Shown here: one piece after another, positions 1 to 11,248 of the stretch
How positions within the stretch are numbered: position 1 is the first letter of the stretch
How the letters are laid out: each line of letters opens with the position of its first letter
Origin: Lentinus brumalis
Taxonomy: Eukaryota > Basidiomycota > Agaricomycetes > Polyporales > Polyporaceae
NCBI GenBank assembly: GCA_001792895.1
Contig: MARA01000028.1
Location: 62,001-126,000, forward strand
Length of the DNA: 64,000 nt
Reading direction: 5' to 3'
Translations under genes and position numbers: made by a program
The notes under the pieces: model-generated
What the model saw: the letters and a program-made list of their open reading frames with translations, nothing else
The model's database searches: none
Told to the model about the DNA's origin: nothing

Positions 1-60
1 ATATAAGACTGCCCAGGTGCCCACTTTCCATTGTCTGCCCCTTATCCTCCAACCACCACC

Positions 61-107
61 TCCTCCCTCCTCCTCCTCCTCCTCCTCCTCCTCCTCCTCC
101 TCCTCCT
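61..107. repeat. (TCC)n microsatellite
   Basis: An almost uninterrupted run of TCC/CTC triplets. It creates a spurious poly-leucine reading frame on the plus strand, which I do not regard as a gene. Confidence 0.9.
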
Positions 108-330
108 ACTATTGCACCTGCTCCGCAGCACTGGCTCAATGCAAAGCAGCAAAGTGAGTCTGCTGCCTTTGCCTCATATGTTTGGTCCCTTATGTCCTCA
201 TTTCAGCTTGACGAACACACCAAAAAGCGAAGACAGTCACTGTGTTCTGGGTGTATGCACATACACCCTGGTCATGGTCTCCCAACTGAGCCCACGCTTA
301 CTTATCAGACAGGGAGCGCATACAGCGCTT

Positions 331-456
331 TCAAGGCCCCCTCCATCGCTTTCAAGGCCCCCTCCATCGCTGTCAAGCCCCCCTCTGTCGCCATCAAGAC
401 CCCTTCTGTCGCTGTCAAGACCCCCTCAGTCGCCATCCAGACCCCCTCCGTTGCTG
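331..456. repeat. 21-bp minisatellite, about six units
   Basis: Six consecutive units of about 21 bases, each reading roughly GCTTTCAAGGCCCCCTCCATC with substitutions. In the frame that begins near 192 the array encodes a seven-residue repeat of the form A-F/V-K-A/T-P-S-I/V. The units keep one frame and differ mostly at third positions, which hints at past coding selection, but no flanking domain is recognisable. Confidence 0.8.
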
Positions 457-2112
457 TGAATCTCAAGTGTGCCACACCAGTGATCGAGGTGTGTCAAGAC
501 TGCCGTCATGAAGCCTGCCCAACACAATGGGAAGGACAAGGCAGTCCAGAGGACTCCCACTGATGTATGTATCTCAGATGTCTCTCATGTAGAGGTTCCG
601 CTCATATCACTTGTTCCAGATTATTGAGGTTCAATCCAATGACAACGGCAATGAAGCAATCATCATGTATCAGCACTTGCCATCGCCATCGCCCGAGGTG
701 GAGGTCATGCCGGAGCCTCAGCCCAAGGTCAAGGTCGTGCCAGGTGGAGGTTGCACCTGAGTCGGAGGTTGCGCCCAAAGCGTAGACCAAAGTCAGAGAA
801 GCAGGCTACGCGCACAGCATCCGCACCTAAAGACCCCGCGTCATTGGCAAAGCAAAGACAGCCACGGTCATGGGTGCAACCAAGGGCTTGCCACACGGCT
901 GAAAGGAGGCCGCAGTGTGTGACAGCCACTGGGACTGTCTTCAGGGATCCAGGCGATGAATGCGGTCACTCACTGCGCCAAGGTTACGCCAAAGCAGGGC
1001 TTCCACCTATCTCACCCCTGGTCTCTCATGCCATGCTGGTTGAGACTCGCAACCATGTCTTTGGTGCGCTGTTCCCTGGCCCTGAGAAATCCCTGTTACA
1101 TGGCACCCTGGATGGCTATACCATCAATCAAGGTGATGCTTCTGGTTATACACAAAGAAAGATATTTGTGCCAACATTTCTTCATAGATTACGAGGTCTG
1201 GGAGCAATATACGTGGGATAAGTATCGCACCACACAGCAATTCCAGGACGACAACTACGAGGAGGAGGAGGAGGACAACAACAACAACGGGGAGGACAAC
1301 AAAGCCTGTGTGCCAGGCCCAGCGGGCAAGCTCCTCCAACGGTGTGAGCGTGTCTTTCACTCCTGCAGCTCTGTTGCACGTTTGTCGTTCTATACTCTCA
1401 CAGCTCTCAGCTCTGTTGCATTCTGTTGCATGTTCATCATCATTCTGTGTTCTTTTGCACTATGTTCATATATGTCTGCTAACTGTGTCATCGTTCCTAT
1501 GTCTGCTGACTGTGTCATTGCTCCTATGGTATGTTCTGTCTGCTGACTGCATCGTTGTCGCTACTGTAATACTGTAGTATCATCAATAATAAAAAAGGTA
1601 TTGCTACCATGGGTCTGTTGGGCGCTAGTGGGTGTGCAAGTGCTGTGTCATTGTCTTGTCTCTGCTTTCTTGTCTCTGTTGTCTCTGTTCCCTCTTACTT
1701 GTTCAGCTCCCTCTTACTTGTTCAGATTCTATCATGGTCAATCTTATCCAACTGGTGGCTCAATGCGCAGGACCAGCAGAATATGATAGGCATGTGGTAA
1801 AATTGTCAACCCTCGTTGCCGAGTCTGGATATGCGGAATGCGCTTTGGGCCACAAGCTCTGGGCCACAAGCTCCAAGATCCAAAAGGCAAACATCGCCTT
1901 GCGCTTTGCCAAAGTACATCTCAAGGCTCCTTGGATCGATTATGCTGGGTGTGAGTTTGTTCTGGAGAACCTACTTGGTGTGTTACAGTGCTATCTTTAT
2001 CACAATGGCACGGGCCATTTCATGAGTCTATAGGTCGTGCCAAGCATTTTCTGCTTGTGATGTTGCTGGCATCCCAAGGCCAGCAAGATCCTACTATGAA
2101 GATGAAGTTCTC

Positions 2113-2174
2113 GACCTTGGACATGCTTCGATTGACCTTGGACATGCTTCGATTGACCTTGGACATGCTTCGAT
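2113..2174. repeat. 21-bp tandem repeat, three copies
   Basis: Three consecutive copies of a 21-base unit beginning GACCTTGGACATGC. The first two are identical and the third diverges at its last bases. A 21-base period keeps the frame, and the ORF across it reads a repeated T-L-D-M-L-R-L motif. Function unknown. Confidence 0.85.
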
Positions 2175-4384
2175 CTGATTTATTATCTTTCGTAAGTGTT
2201 ACTGTCCATCTAGGCCCCTACCTTTGTTCTATAGCGCATTCACCAGATGAAGGCCTACTGTGACAAAGCCAAGGGGGACACACATCTACGTAACCATTGG
2301 AGGGCAGGGTTGTCTCAGGTCGGCTGAAGCCCTGCAAATTCATTGTCCTGCGCCCACTGACATATATATGCCAGTACACTCGCTTCCTTGCGACCGAACA
2401 TAACCTCTCGAAGATGTCACACAAAAAGTATGTTTGCGGTAAAAAGGACATTCTGTGGTTAGGACAAACATCACTTGCAAGTGTGGCTAAATGCATTGGC
2501 AATGTAAGTACGGCCCTGAGCCTTGTCAATTTGGTCTTGACTCATTCCTGGATGCTTGCAGGCCTTGCAACATCTGGTGATATGGGACCTTCAGTTCAAC
2601 TGGTGCTTGACCCTTGTTGATTACAGCCACCAAGCCCTGCCCTCTAGCATTCCCCAAGGTTAAGGTAGGCACTGTGAACGTCTCTATAGCACACTCTGAC
2701 CTTGTGGGTAGGATTTTTGATCACACGCGTCCCAGGTGATGATCCCCTAGCTTTCAATGTTCTATGGAACATCCTTCATTGGAAAGAGTTGGAGGGTAAA
2801 AAGGAGTACATGTAAGTTCCTCCATGTAGTTTCAGGGCATACATTGTTTATATGGTACATCGTTGTGTCAGACAAAGGGCAAACATGGCCCCACCAGACT
2901 CCGTTGACTTCATCCTCTTAGATGCCTGATTGCAATTGGTGATCCTTGCGCTCCAACAGGGACTCCTGGTTCATAGGACCCTGGAGTCCCTCTTGGATGG
3001 CCAAGAAGTGGTCCTTCAGTGGTGCCCTGAGGTTCTCGACTTACCCATGTTTTGTCCAATGACTTCCAAAGGCGAGAGTCTGCTCTGTCAAAACCCGATC
3101 TGCACAAGGTGGCCACCGCGGCAGGTCTTGACGGTAAGAGTGATGTGATGCCTGATGTGTGCTGTCACTGACATGTATAACACAGGAGATAATATTACTG
3201 GGTATTGCATGCGCAGGAACTTTGCTACTTGTTCGAGCAAGGAGCCAGTGACTCATTCACGTGGGCCATAATGGGGCACATGGACTTCACGCGCACACTT
3301 CACTCAGCGTACTTCAATGTGGTCAGTATGACAGACCTCACTGTAGGGACGGACACGAGTGGATCCGCGGGTATAAGCAAGGTTTACTCCACCCACTTGA
3401 CTCTCCAACCCTCATGTGGTAAGCATCATCTCTCATCTCTCCTGCCCCGCACGCTAATGTCTAAGTAGGCCAGTCATTAAACAATGTGCAGCCTGCAAGC
3501 TCACTATGCAGAAGGCCCTTGGGGTCAGCGAGGAGTTGAGGCTCCTGATGATCCAGCGCGGTTACCTCAAGCATGTATTGGCAACCGGAGCGAGCACAGA
3601 CTCAGATGAGTATGATATGTTCCTGGTGAGATATGCCGTGCACTCCGCACACCAGTCAGTGAACAATTGCATGGTGGACAATGAAGAGAACGATAACGAC
3701 GACCAATCAAGTCTCGTCCATACCCTCTATGACTATATTGTCTTGTGGGTATGCAAGTGATTTGAGCACATGCAGAGGAAGTATGAGAGGCTCACTGCGC
3801 ATGAGGAGTTCTCAAACACAAGGTTGCCTACGTTGAGGAGGTTCACCAACACATGCAAGAGAGCATTGATGGTACCTCATTTCATGTTGTAATGGACTAC
3901 CTCGGTGAGGGGGGACCTGGATGATCCTGGGGAGGCGCGGTTGACACTGGCTCCTCTTGAGCAAGATCGGGATGATCCCACTCCAAGGCGCAACTCGTAT
4001 ACGCAAAGTAGGCTGTTTTAGTCAATAACTTTCTGCCTCATTAACACCACTTGCCTGTGCAGAGCCAAGATCACTTATACGCGCCTCGATACTGGACCAC
4101 AGCCCTGCCCAATATGTGCTGTGGACAAGATCCTGCCACGCGAACAATGTGAGGCAATTCATGCGCAGTGCAGAAGATGAGGGAGGTATTGAGTTCGCAG
4201 ATGACTCCGACAGTGTCCAGTCAGGTCTGTCCCTCCCAACCGTCCAGGAGGCCCAGGCATAGTCCACATGTTTGATGTTATCATGATGTGATACCTTGTA
4301 CCATGTCTTGTCTCCTCGGTGCGCGCATAGCATTGCAGCAGACTCGAAACAACAGATACAGGCACCAATAGATATTCCAAAATA

Positions 4385-4470
4385 TAAAAAGAACCCTGGA
4401 GAGATTCAAACACTAGTTCCAACAACTCCAGGTGAGGTGACCTATCCAACTGCACCACACTGTCTTTATA
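4385..4470 (-). repeat. tRNA-derived SINE-like or tRNA pseudogene head
   Basis: Read on the minus strand, the segment has a Pol III A-box-like motif TGGTGCAGTTGG (about 4446-4457) and a B-box-like motif GTTTGAATC (4403-4411). They are 46 bases apart, as in a tRNA. A run of five T follows at 4385-4389 and could end Pol III transcription. The acceptor arms do not pair and the T stem is mismatched, so this is not a functional tRNA. A SINE head or a decayed tRNA copy fits best. The longest open frame of the region (minus, 4159-4734) runs straight through it and is probably not a gene. Confidence 0.4.
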
Positions 4471-4893
4471 TTGTTCCCATGCCAATGCGATACTAAGACA
4501 TGCTCTTGCTGAACTGTGGCTTGCAACCTTGAGCTCACCCTCAACCCTCGACCTCGACCTTGCCCTTGCCCTTGACCTCAACCACCCTTGCACAATGAAC
4601 CAGATGGCTAACAATGAGGTGCCCATCATTATTGTTGCCTCCAGTGGTTCGATGGTGCGGCTTGCCACCAGGAGTCCCTTACTCACCCAGCAAGAAAGGT
4701 ATTTATCTCTCTCTTGGTTGGGAGACTGATGCACCTATGGAATAGAGCTCAAGCAGCCATCACTAGCTGGATCATCCATTGTTACGGCACTCGCTATCAC
4801 GGGCAAGGTATGTGCTCTCCACCAGAAGCAGAGACCAAAGGTGCTGATTGTATGTTGGTTTAGAGCTTGCACAATGCCGATGATATGCTGCAT

Positions 4894-4917
4894 CCTCGTC
4901 CTCGTCCTCGTCCTCAT
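4894..4917. repeat. CCTCGT hexamer microsatellite
   Basis: About four copies of CCTCGT in a row. Related hexameric CTCGAC/CCTTGC repeats occur at about 4540-4580. Confidence 0.8.
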
Positions 4918-4989
4918 GCGTACCATATGGCAATACATAAATGTTGACAAGTGGGACTTCATGGGTACAGCAGGAGCGAGTAAAACGAT

Positions 4990-5306
4990 GTAAGTATTGG
5001 TACTTACATTAGGTAAGTACCCTGGGTAAGTACTCAGACTTACTACATAAGTCTCTGGGATAAGTAACTCACCAGCCCATTTGTCCCTTTCCCATGTCTC
5101 CAAAATTCTATAAGTTGGAGAGTTTTACCCTAGATCAGCAGCTCATTCCCTACCCTACCATGTGGTGAAGTCAGTGAATCTTAGCAATTAATGCCCCACC
5201 CTGCAGAGGCCTCACCCTAGGATGTTCGGTCCAGCGCCTATTGACAGGTAAGTAAATATTACTAGTACTTATGTATTACTAGTACCATAAGTAAATGCAT
5301 CATAAC
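4990..5306. repeat. Cluster of GTAAGTA/TACTTAC motifs with a small hairpin
   Basis: The heptamer GTAAGTA or its complement TACTTAC recurs at 4990-4996, 5001-5007, 5013-5019 and 5026-5032, with looser TAAGTA/TACTTA copies near 5060, 5250, 5270 and 5290. The first two form a perfect 7-bp hairpin with a 4-base loop. The interval is AT-richer than its surroundings. GTAAGT also matches a splice donor, but no exons are evident here. Confidence 0.5.
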
Positions 5307-5339
5307 AAGGGGGATAAGTAGTAGCATACTGGCAAGCCT

Positions 5340-6660
5340 CCTCACGCTCAATGCGTGCGCAGCATGGTATCTATGGCGATGATGTAGTCCAGATGGTTGG
5401 GTCCATATAGAGTAGAGTCGAAACCTTCATGATAGGCCTGGTCAGCGCTGTGTGGGAAGAGGTTAGCATCCCAGAATGTGTTCGAGAATATGAACAACTG
5501 ACTCAAACGCATACGCGATTGTTGATTGCTCTTTGAGGTGCAAAGTGAACCGCACCCACTCCAGTGGCGACCCAAAGGGGTCAGCGCCAGAGTGGGCAAA
5601 TAGGATGCAGACACCGGGCAATCCGGGGGTGATCGGTGCTCGGGGCCTGGAGCGGGTTCAATGAGAGATGGGTGAGCCGGGAACAAGTGGCTCCACCATT
5701 TGATGTCTTGCAAAGTGAGAGTCGAGAGCGCTGCCATGGCTCGTGCAGCATACCTTGGTGAGCCTTAATGTACCGCATCGCCAGCCAGGTTTAGGCATGA
5801 GCATGTCACAAAAATAGGGAATCACATGTTGTTGAGGTGATTTGGGATTGAGAGCACTGGAAAAGAGAGTGTACACCATTGTGGGTGCCAAATGTTGCGG
5901 CCACAGGGCTGGAAGCCGAGGTAACGTGTGGCCTCGAGTGGACCTTGGCCGGTTGAGCCCAGGTGGAACCGATGTCGTGCAACCTGCTGTTCATGTACGG
6001 ACGCCGTTGTCGGGCAATCACACAAGGTTGAGGCCAATGATCGCGCAAGGTTGAGGCCAACAGTCACCTCACATGCCAGAGTGGCCGTTGCATAGCTGTG
6101 CCATGTGCAAATATGCTATCAGAAAGGGCGCATATATGGAGGTAAATAAACACATACTTGACATTGGTATGTGGCTCGTAGTTCCTGATTAGGTACATTG
6201 CCAGCTCCACAGTGGGGCTACCGCTCAGACACAACCGCTCGAGGACGAGCTGGCGCCAAGGGTGTGCTTGGTGCCAAACTGTGTGAGATGCACCATGCGC
6301 CAGGGCTCAGTGAATTGCGGGTTCTGGCCAAGTACATACAGGTGCCTGTTGGTTGAGAACAAAGCAACATCAGTATTTCCTGATTTATCTGAACGTCTGG
6401 CGCGCGGGCGCCTACCACCTTCACCCTCGACTTCGACCACACCGGTCTCTCATCTCATTTTATGGTCTTGAAACTTTGTGAGGAGATGCCCAGAAACCAC
6501 TTCGACTCTCTGCTCACATCTGCTGTGAAGACCTCTCCACCAGGGAGTGCCAGAACAGCCAAGAGAGCCAAATGTTCTCGAGCCCAATCCAGCAAGGCCA
6601 CTCTGAAGCTTTGGAAAACAACTGCCGAGGGACATCTCACGGAGGCTGAGGGACCCTATG
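5340..6660 (-). other. Fragmented coding-like sequence, unknown
   Basis: Several minus-strand frames here look protein-like but are broken every 100-250 bases. One piece near 6190-6430 shifts frame between two plausible segments (a stretch ending HLTQFGTK, then one reading WRQLVLERLCLSGS). Another piece covers 5348-5737. I recognise no family. A degenerate transposon or a gene with several frameshifts are both possible. Confidence 0.3.
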
Positions 6661-6700
6661 GAGGTGTCGATGTGTCGTTACAGACGATACAAGGTATGCT

Positions 6701-6739
6701 CAGACGTCTCCAGACTGTTTGAACGTCTGGAGGCGTCTG
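6701..6739. repeat. Inverted repeat (15-bp arms)
   Basis: CAGACGTCTCCAGAC at 6701-6715 pairs with GTCTGGAGGCGTCTG at 6725-6739 with one mismatch and a 9-base loop. The CAGACG/CGTCTG core recurs several times in the next 100 bases, up to about 6815. Confidence 0.75.
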
Positions 6740-7676
6740 AGCCATCTGAGCTGTCTGAGATCATGTCTGAAAGCATCTGAAACATCTGTATCAGACGTTT
6801 CAGACGCCATCAGATAAATCTGGAATTACTGATGAACTAGGTCCTCTGCGTGTGTCAACAGTGCGTCGACAATTTGGTGACGGTCTGAGCCACATACAAA
6901 ACAACATCCATGGGCTGGTTGAGGAGAGTCATGGTAAGCAGAGAGTGGAGTGGGTGATAAAGAAAGTGGCCACAATGGGAGGAGGCAAGAATGAAAAGAG
7001 CGAAGGATGAGGGGGACACTCCCAACCAGTGTTGTGCCACAGGTGCAACACGTTTGTGTCATGTGACCATTATGGCCACTGATTGATCCCAGTTCGAAGG
7101 ATTATGAGGGATCTGGAAAACATACTTTTGTATGACTTTTTGGTTCATCTCCAGTGTTTCTCGCATACTCCTCTGTCACTTCATTTCCCATACCAACATG
7201 GTATGGACTGCTGCCCCACCTCGGTTTGAAAGACGCGAAGAAGTATCACATCACTGGTGTAGCTACAGCTGAGGTGAGGTATTAGATTCTTGTATCTGGT
7301 TTTTTACATGTTGCCCGGTCTAGTTTCCCAAAAGTTACCCACTTTTTCCTCTTACTTACATACATGGGTGCCAAAGTCTCTTCGACAATCAGATTTAGCC
7401 AAGCCAACGGCGTGCTTCACCTAATCATCTTACACCCAGTGTCATCCGTCCTGTGGCCCGACTGGGTGTCATATAGTCTGACTTCTGGCTAGACAGACCT
7501 CAAATCACTCCTCCTATCTCAGGTTCAACATTCCGCCTGGTGTCTGCCCGTCCTTTGAACATAAGGACAAGTGGTCCAAACTGACAGCTTCACGGTTCAC
7601 CATGCCGCTGCTCGACACTGATGTCATTTTCATGTCCATCAAATATCCCGGTTGTCTGCTTACAGCTGCTTACCGA

Positions 7677-7708
7677 AGGACCCCTGAAAATAGCACCAAC
7701 AGTCTCTT
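7677..7708 (+). repeat. Dispersed repeat, copy 1 (inverted relative to 9123)
   Basis: A 32-base segment ending AACAGTCTCTT is about 90% identical to the reverse complement of 9123-9153. The flanks share weaker similarity (GCTTACCG-type motifs), so the true repeat is probably longer. Confidence 0.6.
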
Positions 7709-9122
7709 TAAGATTTCGGTCGATTCTGTCATATAGGTCCGCACACATTTTCCCCTATATGGGCCATTGGGGTCCACACTGAAGAGACTTCAATTAGGTG
7801 CTCGGAAGCTGGAGGCCGTTTTCAGGCAATTTTTTCGCAAAATCGAGCCATTTAACGTCCACTGCGTCCATCCAGCATTGAAATAAGAAGGATCTTTGAA
7901 GTTCCGATAAGAAACCTCACACTCCGATCATATTCTTCTCCAAGAAGTGATGCAAGCGCTGGTCAGGTCCGCACATATATCAGGTTTAAAGATGTTTACT
8001 CGAGTCGAATACATGGTGGCATACTCGGTCTCCCGCACCGGCTGTCGCCCATCTTGCACGCAACCTTGCCTCTTCCGTGAGCTGACTACAGCTCCTCCGC
8101 ACGGCCTGTTAGAAATAGCGAGGGGACGAGCTAGGTGGGTGGGACAAGTCGCGTTTGGCCGGTGCAAACGCGTGAAGAACACAGTGTCGCAGGGCAGGTT
8201 AAGTACATGTGAAGACAATAGAAACTCGTAGACAAGCAATGTGAGACGAGACGAACGGCCACAAGGTGATAGGTAGACAAGACGAACAGGACCAAGTCCG
8301 CGCTCGCGAGCACCGCGAGCTCGATCTTATCTAATCAACTTCTACACAGCCTCCTCACCTGCGCCTGGAGCAGAAGAGAGGGGTTGCACCTCTTTCTTCT
8401 CGCCCTCACTCTGTGCTCGCCAGGTGAGCGTCCATGTCCAAGCCGTGCGCGCCCCTTCGTTCTTCTCGCTGATATCACCTTGTGCTCGCCAGCGTGGCTG
8501 TACTGTTTTTAGCTACCCACCATCCCTCCCATGCGCTTTCATATCTGTCGTACATAGCAGTCATGTACATACGCATAGCGCGATCATTTGCAGAATCTCA
8601 CCATCGGGGTGCATCAGTAAGTTGCGATATGTATTAGCTAACTTAAGCCTCTTGGAAGCTATTAGCGTGTTTCAAGCACCGGCAATATCGCCACTCTCCC
8701 TGACCCGTTTGCTCTCAATTTTGGCGAGGACGTACCTGTACATACAAGGCCAGTGCTCCGAAATTCGCAGGGCATATGGACACAATCTGAGCGAGAACGA
8801 AAGGAAGGACGGAAGCCGGACTTTGGATTCACTTGGGAGGACACAGCCACAGGCCGTAAGCGCCCCTCTTACGGCTCTTATCGGCCTCCCAAGTCGTGCT
8901 AAGATGATTTAAGTCAACTAATAAATTTGGCCCTTTACTGATGCCGTGCTCTCGGACCGCGAGTCGGGAGCACCTAGACCTTCGCGGTTTCCTACTGGTT
9001 ACGGCGCGCAAACACACAGCGCTGGGGATTCGAGAGACTTCCCGGCCCATATCCGGCCATAGAGGTCCGTAGAGTTGAAGAGACTTACCTCCTCTGGGTC
9101 GCCCACATTGGTCCGCACACCG

Positions 9123-9153
9123 AAGAGACTGTTGGCGCTATTTTCGGGGTCCT
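9123..9153 (-). repeat. Dispersed repeat, copy 2
   Basis: Inverted partner of 7677-7708. The two copies bound about 1.4 kb with no recognisable gene. This could be two insertions of one small element in opposite orientation, or the ends of one element. Confidence 0.6.
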
Positions 9154-10061
9154 CTTACCGACTGTTACCGACTGCTTGCCGCTGTGTGGGGATAAGCGGG
9201 GAGGCCCCGATCCGCCCCACATCGGGGATTCGGGGTGCAGAAAGGGCAAGCCCATAGTAGGCACTGCCCGTGACAAACGGGTCCGAGGGATGCACAACAC
9301 ATGCGTCGTGTGCAGTAGGCCGACATGCATTGATATCGATGCCTCGCACCCTGCCAAAGTCTGCGCTGAATGCGAGCAGGCAGGTACGAAACACCCCGTT
9401 TGAGGCAGGAGACCTGAAACGCTGCGATTTTAGGCTCGGAAATAAGCGAGGTGGCCATAGGAAAAATCGTCGCCCCGCCTCTCGATCGTCGTATATAATG
9501 GCGCCCTACACTCGAAGGCATGTTGTCGCCTCCTCCGAGCGCACCCTCGCTTTCACCTCACGTCTCAAAAGATGCAAGGTGTTCCGCACTTCGTCAACGC
9601 TGCGATGGTGGCCCCGGCTTGTGGCCCGAACATGGCCACATTGTCGCTCAACGGCCTGATCGGGCCACAAGATGGAAGGAATATCTCCATGCAGATTGTA
9701 TGTCCATTGTTAGCCAGTGAAGCCGCAGCAATTTATCTCTGCACAGGATTGGCAGAACAGGAGGATGGTGGTCCAGGTCGAGTATGACATCGACGGCGCA
9801 CAAGGGTTTGTCGTTTAATCCTCGGTTTTTTAGAACCTGGAGCAGCTCATCCGATCGCTGTTGCTCTACAGGTTCATGAGAGCCGCAGATGATGCTGCAG
9901 CCGTCCGCCCGCTCGCACAGGTCCACGAAATGAGCGATGTCTCATGCCGAAGGCCTTGTCCGCCCGCAGGGGAGTCTGCGGCATACCCTCGCACGCACCA
10001 ATTCCGGCATGGCGGACCCTCCGTTTCTCGTGCTCCGCGAGACGTCACGCCAGACAACAAC

Positions 10062-10708
10062 ATGGGCTGCCAGCAGACCGCCCGTCGTACTGGTCAGCGT
10101 GTCTCGGCTGAGCAGTCGACGAGCGCGCCCGTGAAGGCTGAGAAAGTGAAGACGGAAAAGAAGGTGAAAGCGGAAAAGGTGAAAACGGAAAAGAAAGTGA
10201 AGGAGGAAAAGACGAAAAAGTCCGCGCACACGGCCAAGAAGTACGTCCCCATTCCTCCATTCACCTCTGGTCGCCTCAAGCTCATCGCTCGCTCGGGTGT
10301 AGGGAGAAGATGCTCTATCCTGAGAAGGGCAGCGCCATCATCCGAAACTCCAAGAAGCGGACTCACTGGTTCAAGTCGGTGTTCCACAAGGCTCTTCCCA
10401 AGCCTCCAATGGAACTCAAGCCCCGGCCCTCACACCACCTGTGGGTTCATCATTACGATGTCGACAAAAAGCAGATCTGGATGTGGGACGAGGTCTCCGG
10501 GGAGGAGTCGGAGGGCGGCACTCCGAAGTACGACTGGAAGAAGGTGAGGGAAGGCATCGCCCACCCCCATCCGTCCCTGAACGCGACCCACGTCATGCAC
10601 GTCGTTGATGATGGCACGCCCCGTTGGGTGTTGGCCAGGTCGCGACGGGAGCGGTTGATTCGGAAGAAGAGGGACTTGGTGCCCGACATCGATATATCTG
10701 ACGATTGA
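10062..10708 (+). CDS. Lys-rich conserved-looking hypothetical protein (frameshifted in this sequence)
   Basis: Function not recognised. The N-terminal part, from ATG 10062, carries a tandem K-V/T-K-A/T-E-K repeat (about residues 28-55), a very basic linker of the kind seen in nuclear or nucleic-acid-associated proteins. The C-terminal part is a compact, Trp-rich segment (motifs THWFKSVFHK, HHLWVHHYDV and WMWDEVSG) that ends in an acidic tail DISDD. The two parts lie in different frames that meet near 10295-10305. One extra G in a GGG run there would give a smooth reading through MLYPEKGSAI. No intron of usable size fits. The upstream start is uncertain because the frame stays open to 9861. 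Around it is repeat-rich DNA, with the chitin synthase gene downstream. Confidence 0.5.
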
Positions 10709-11248
10709 AGACGACGTACGCAAAGTAGTCTTCTTGCACTCATGTACTCCCACCATATACGCTTCCATATCGGTACTGTATGTACTTACGAATCTTATGA
10801 ACCTTCCACGTGTAGTATGTCTTGACTCTTCGTGTCTCAAATGTAGATGGGACTGCCTGACTTGCACAGGCGGCAGGCTGCCGTAGTCAACAGCACCACG
10901 CGCATGCAACAGCTTGCAAGACTCACCTCAAGATCGCACGAATTTTGTGTGCAGAGCGCGATCGTGAGCAACACAATTCAATATTACGGGATCCAGGTCC
11001 GCCTAAACGTGACTCTTCTATGCTAGGAGATAGCGAATACATGTGCGTGGTGATGGGGTTATTATACGAGCGAGAGTGAGTGCCAGATGATGGGTCGACT
11101 AAGGTCCATGCTGTCCATACTAACGAACTAACGAGTAATCCTGGAACGATAGTGAAGAAGAAAGTGTACTGACATGCAGAAAGCGTGGGCATAGCATCGT
11201 CTGAGCGTCCAGCCGCGAGACATAACGAGACGACACGAAATGACATGA

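Larger units (their letters stand above)
1..4384. other. Gene-poor stretch with short coding-like fragments
   Basis: I see no gene that can be assigned here. Open frames are short (under 200 codons), overlap on both strands and lack recognisable motifs. Short pieces look protein-like, for example plus-strand frames around 2297-2620 and 3506-3760, the latter with an acidic Asn/Asp run. They do not join into a convincing model. Low-complexity blocks occur at 61-107, 331-456, 1258-1310 (GAG/AAC triplets) and 2113-2174. The simplest reading is a decayed repeat or transposon-rich interval; an intron-rich unknown gene is not excluded. Confidence 0.5.
6840..10061. other. Non-coding, repeat-bearing stretch
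   Basis: No assignable gene over about 3.2 kb. It holds dispersed copies of a short motif GGTCC..CAC..GAAGAGACT and the inverted pair listed separately. A duplicated pyrimidine-rich segment (TTCTTCTCGC ... GTGCTCGCCAG) lies near 8396-8422 and again near 8459-8492. A minus-strand open frame at 9648-9950 (a piece reading VDLCERADGCSIICG) looks somewhat protein-like, but has no recognisable family and no clear start. Confidence 0.5.

Noticed and set aside
31..459. 142-codon plus-strand frame with a poly-Leu block
   Set aside because: It is produced by the TCC microsatellite and the 21-bp minisatellite read in one frame; there is no domain or splice context.
4385..4470. Functional tRNA gene
   Set aside because: The acceptor and T stems do not pair, so only a tRNA-derived relic is supported.
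4159..4734. 191-codon minus-strand frame, the longest in the left 9 kb
   Set aside because: It runs through the tRNA-like unit and hexamer repeats (an RSRARARSRSR run), so its openness comes from repeats rather than coding selection.
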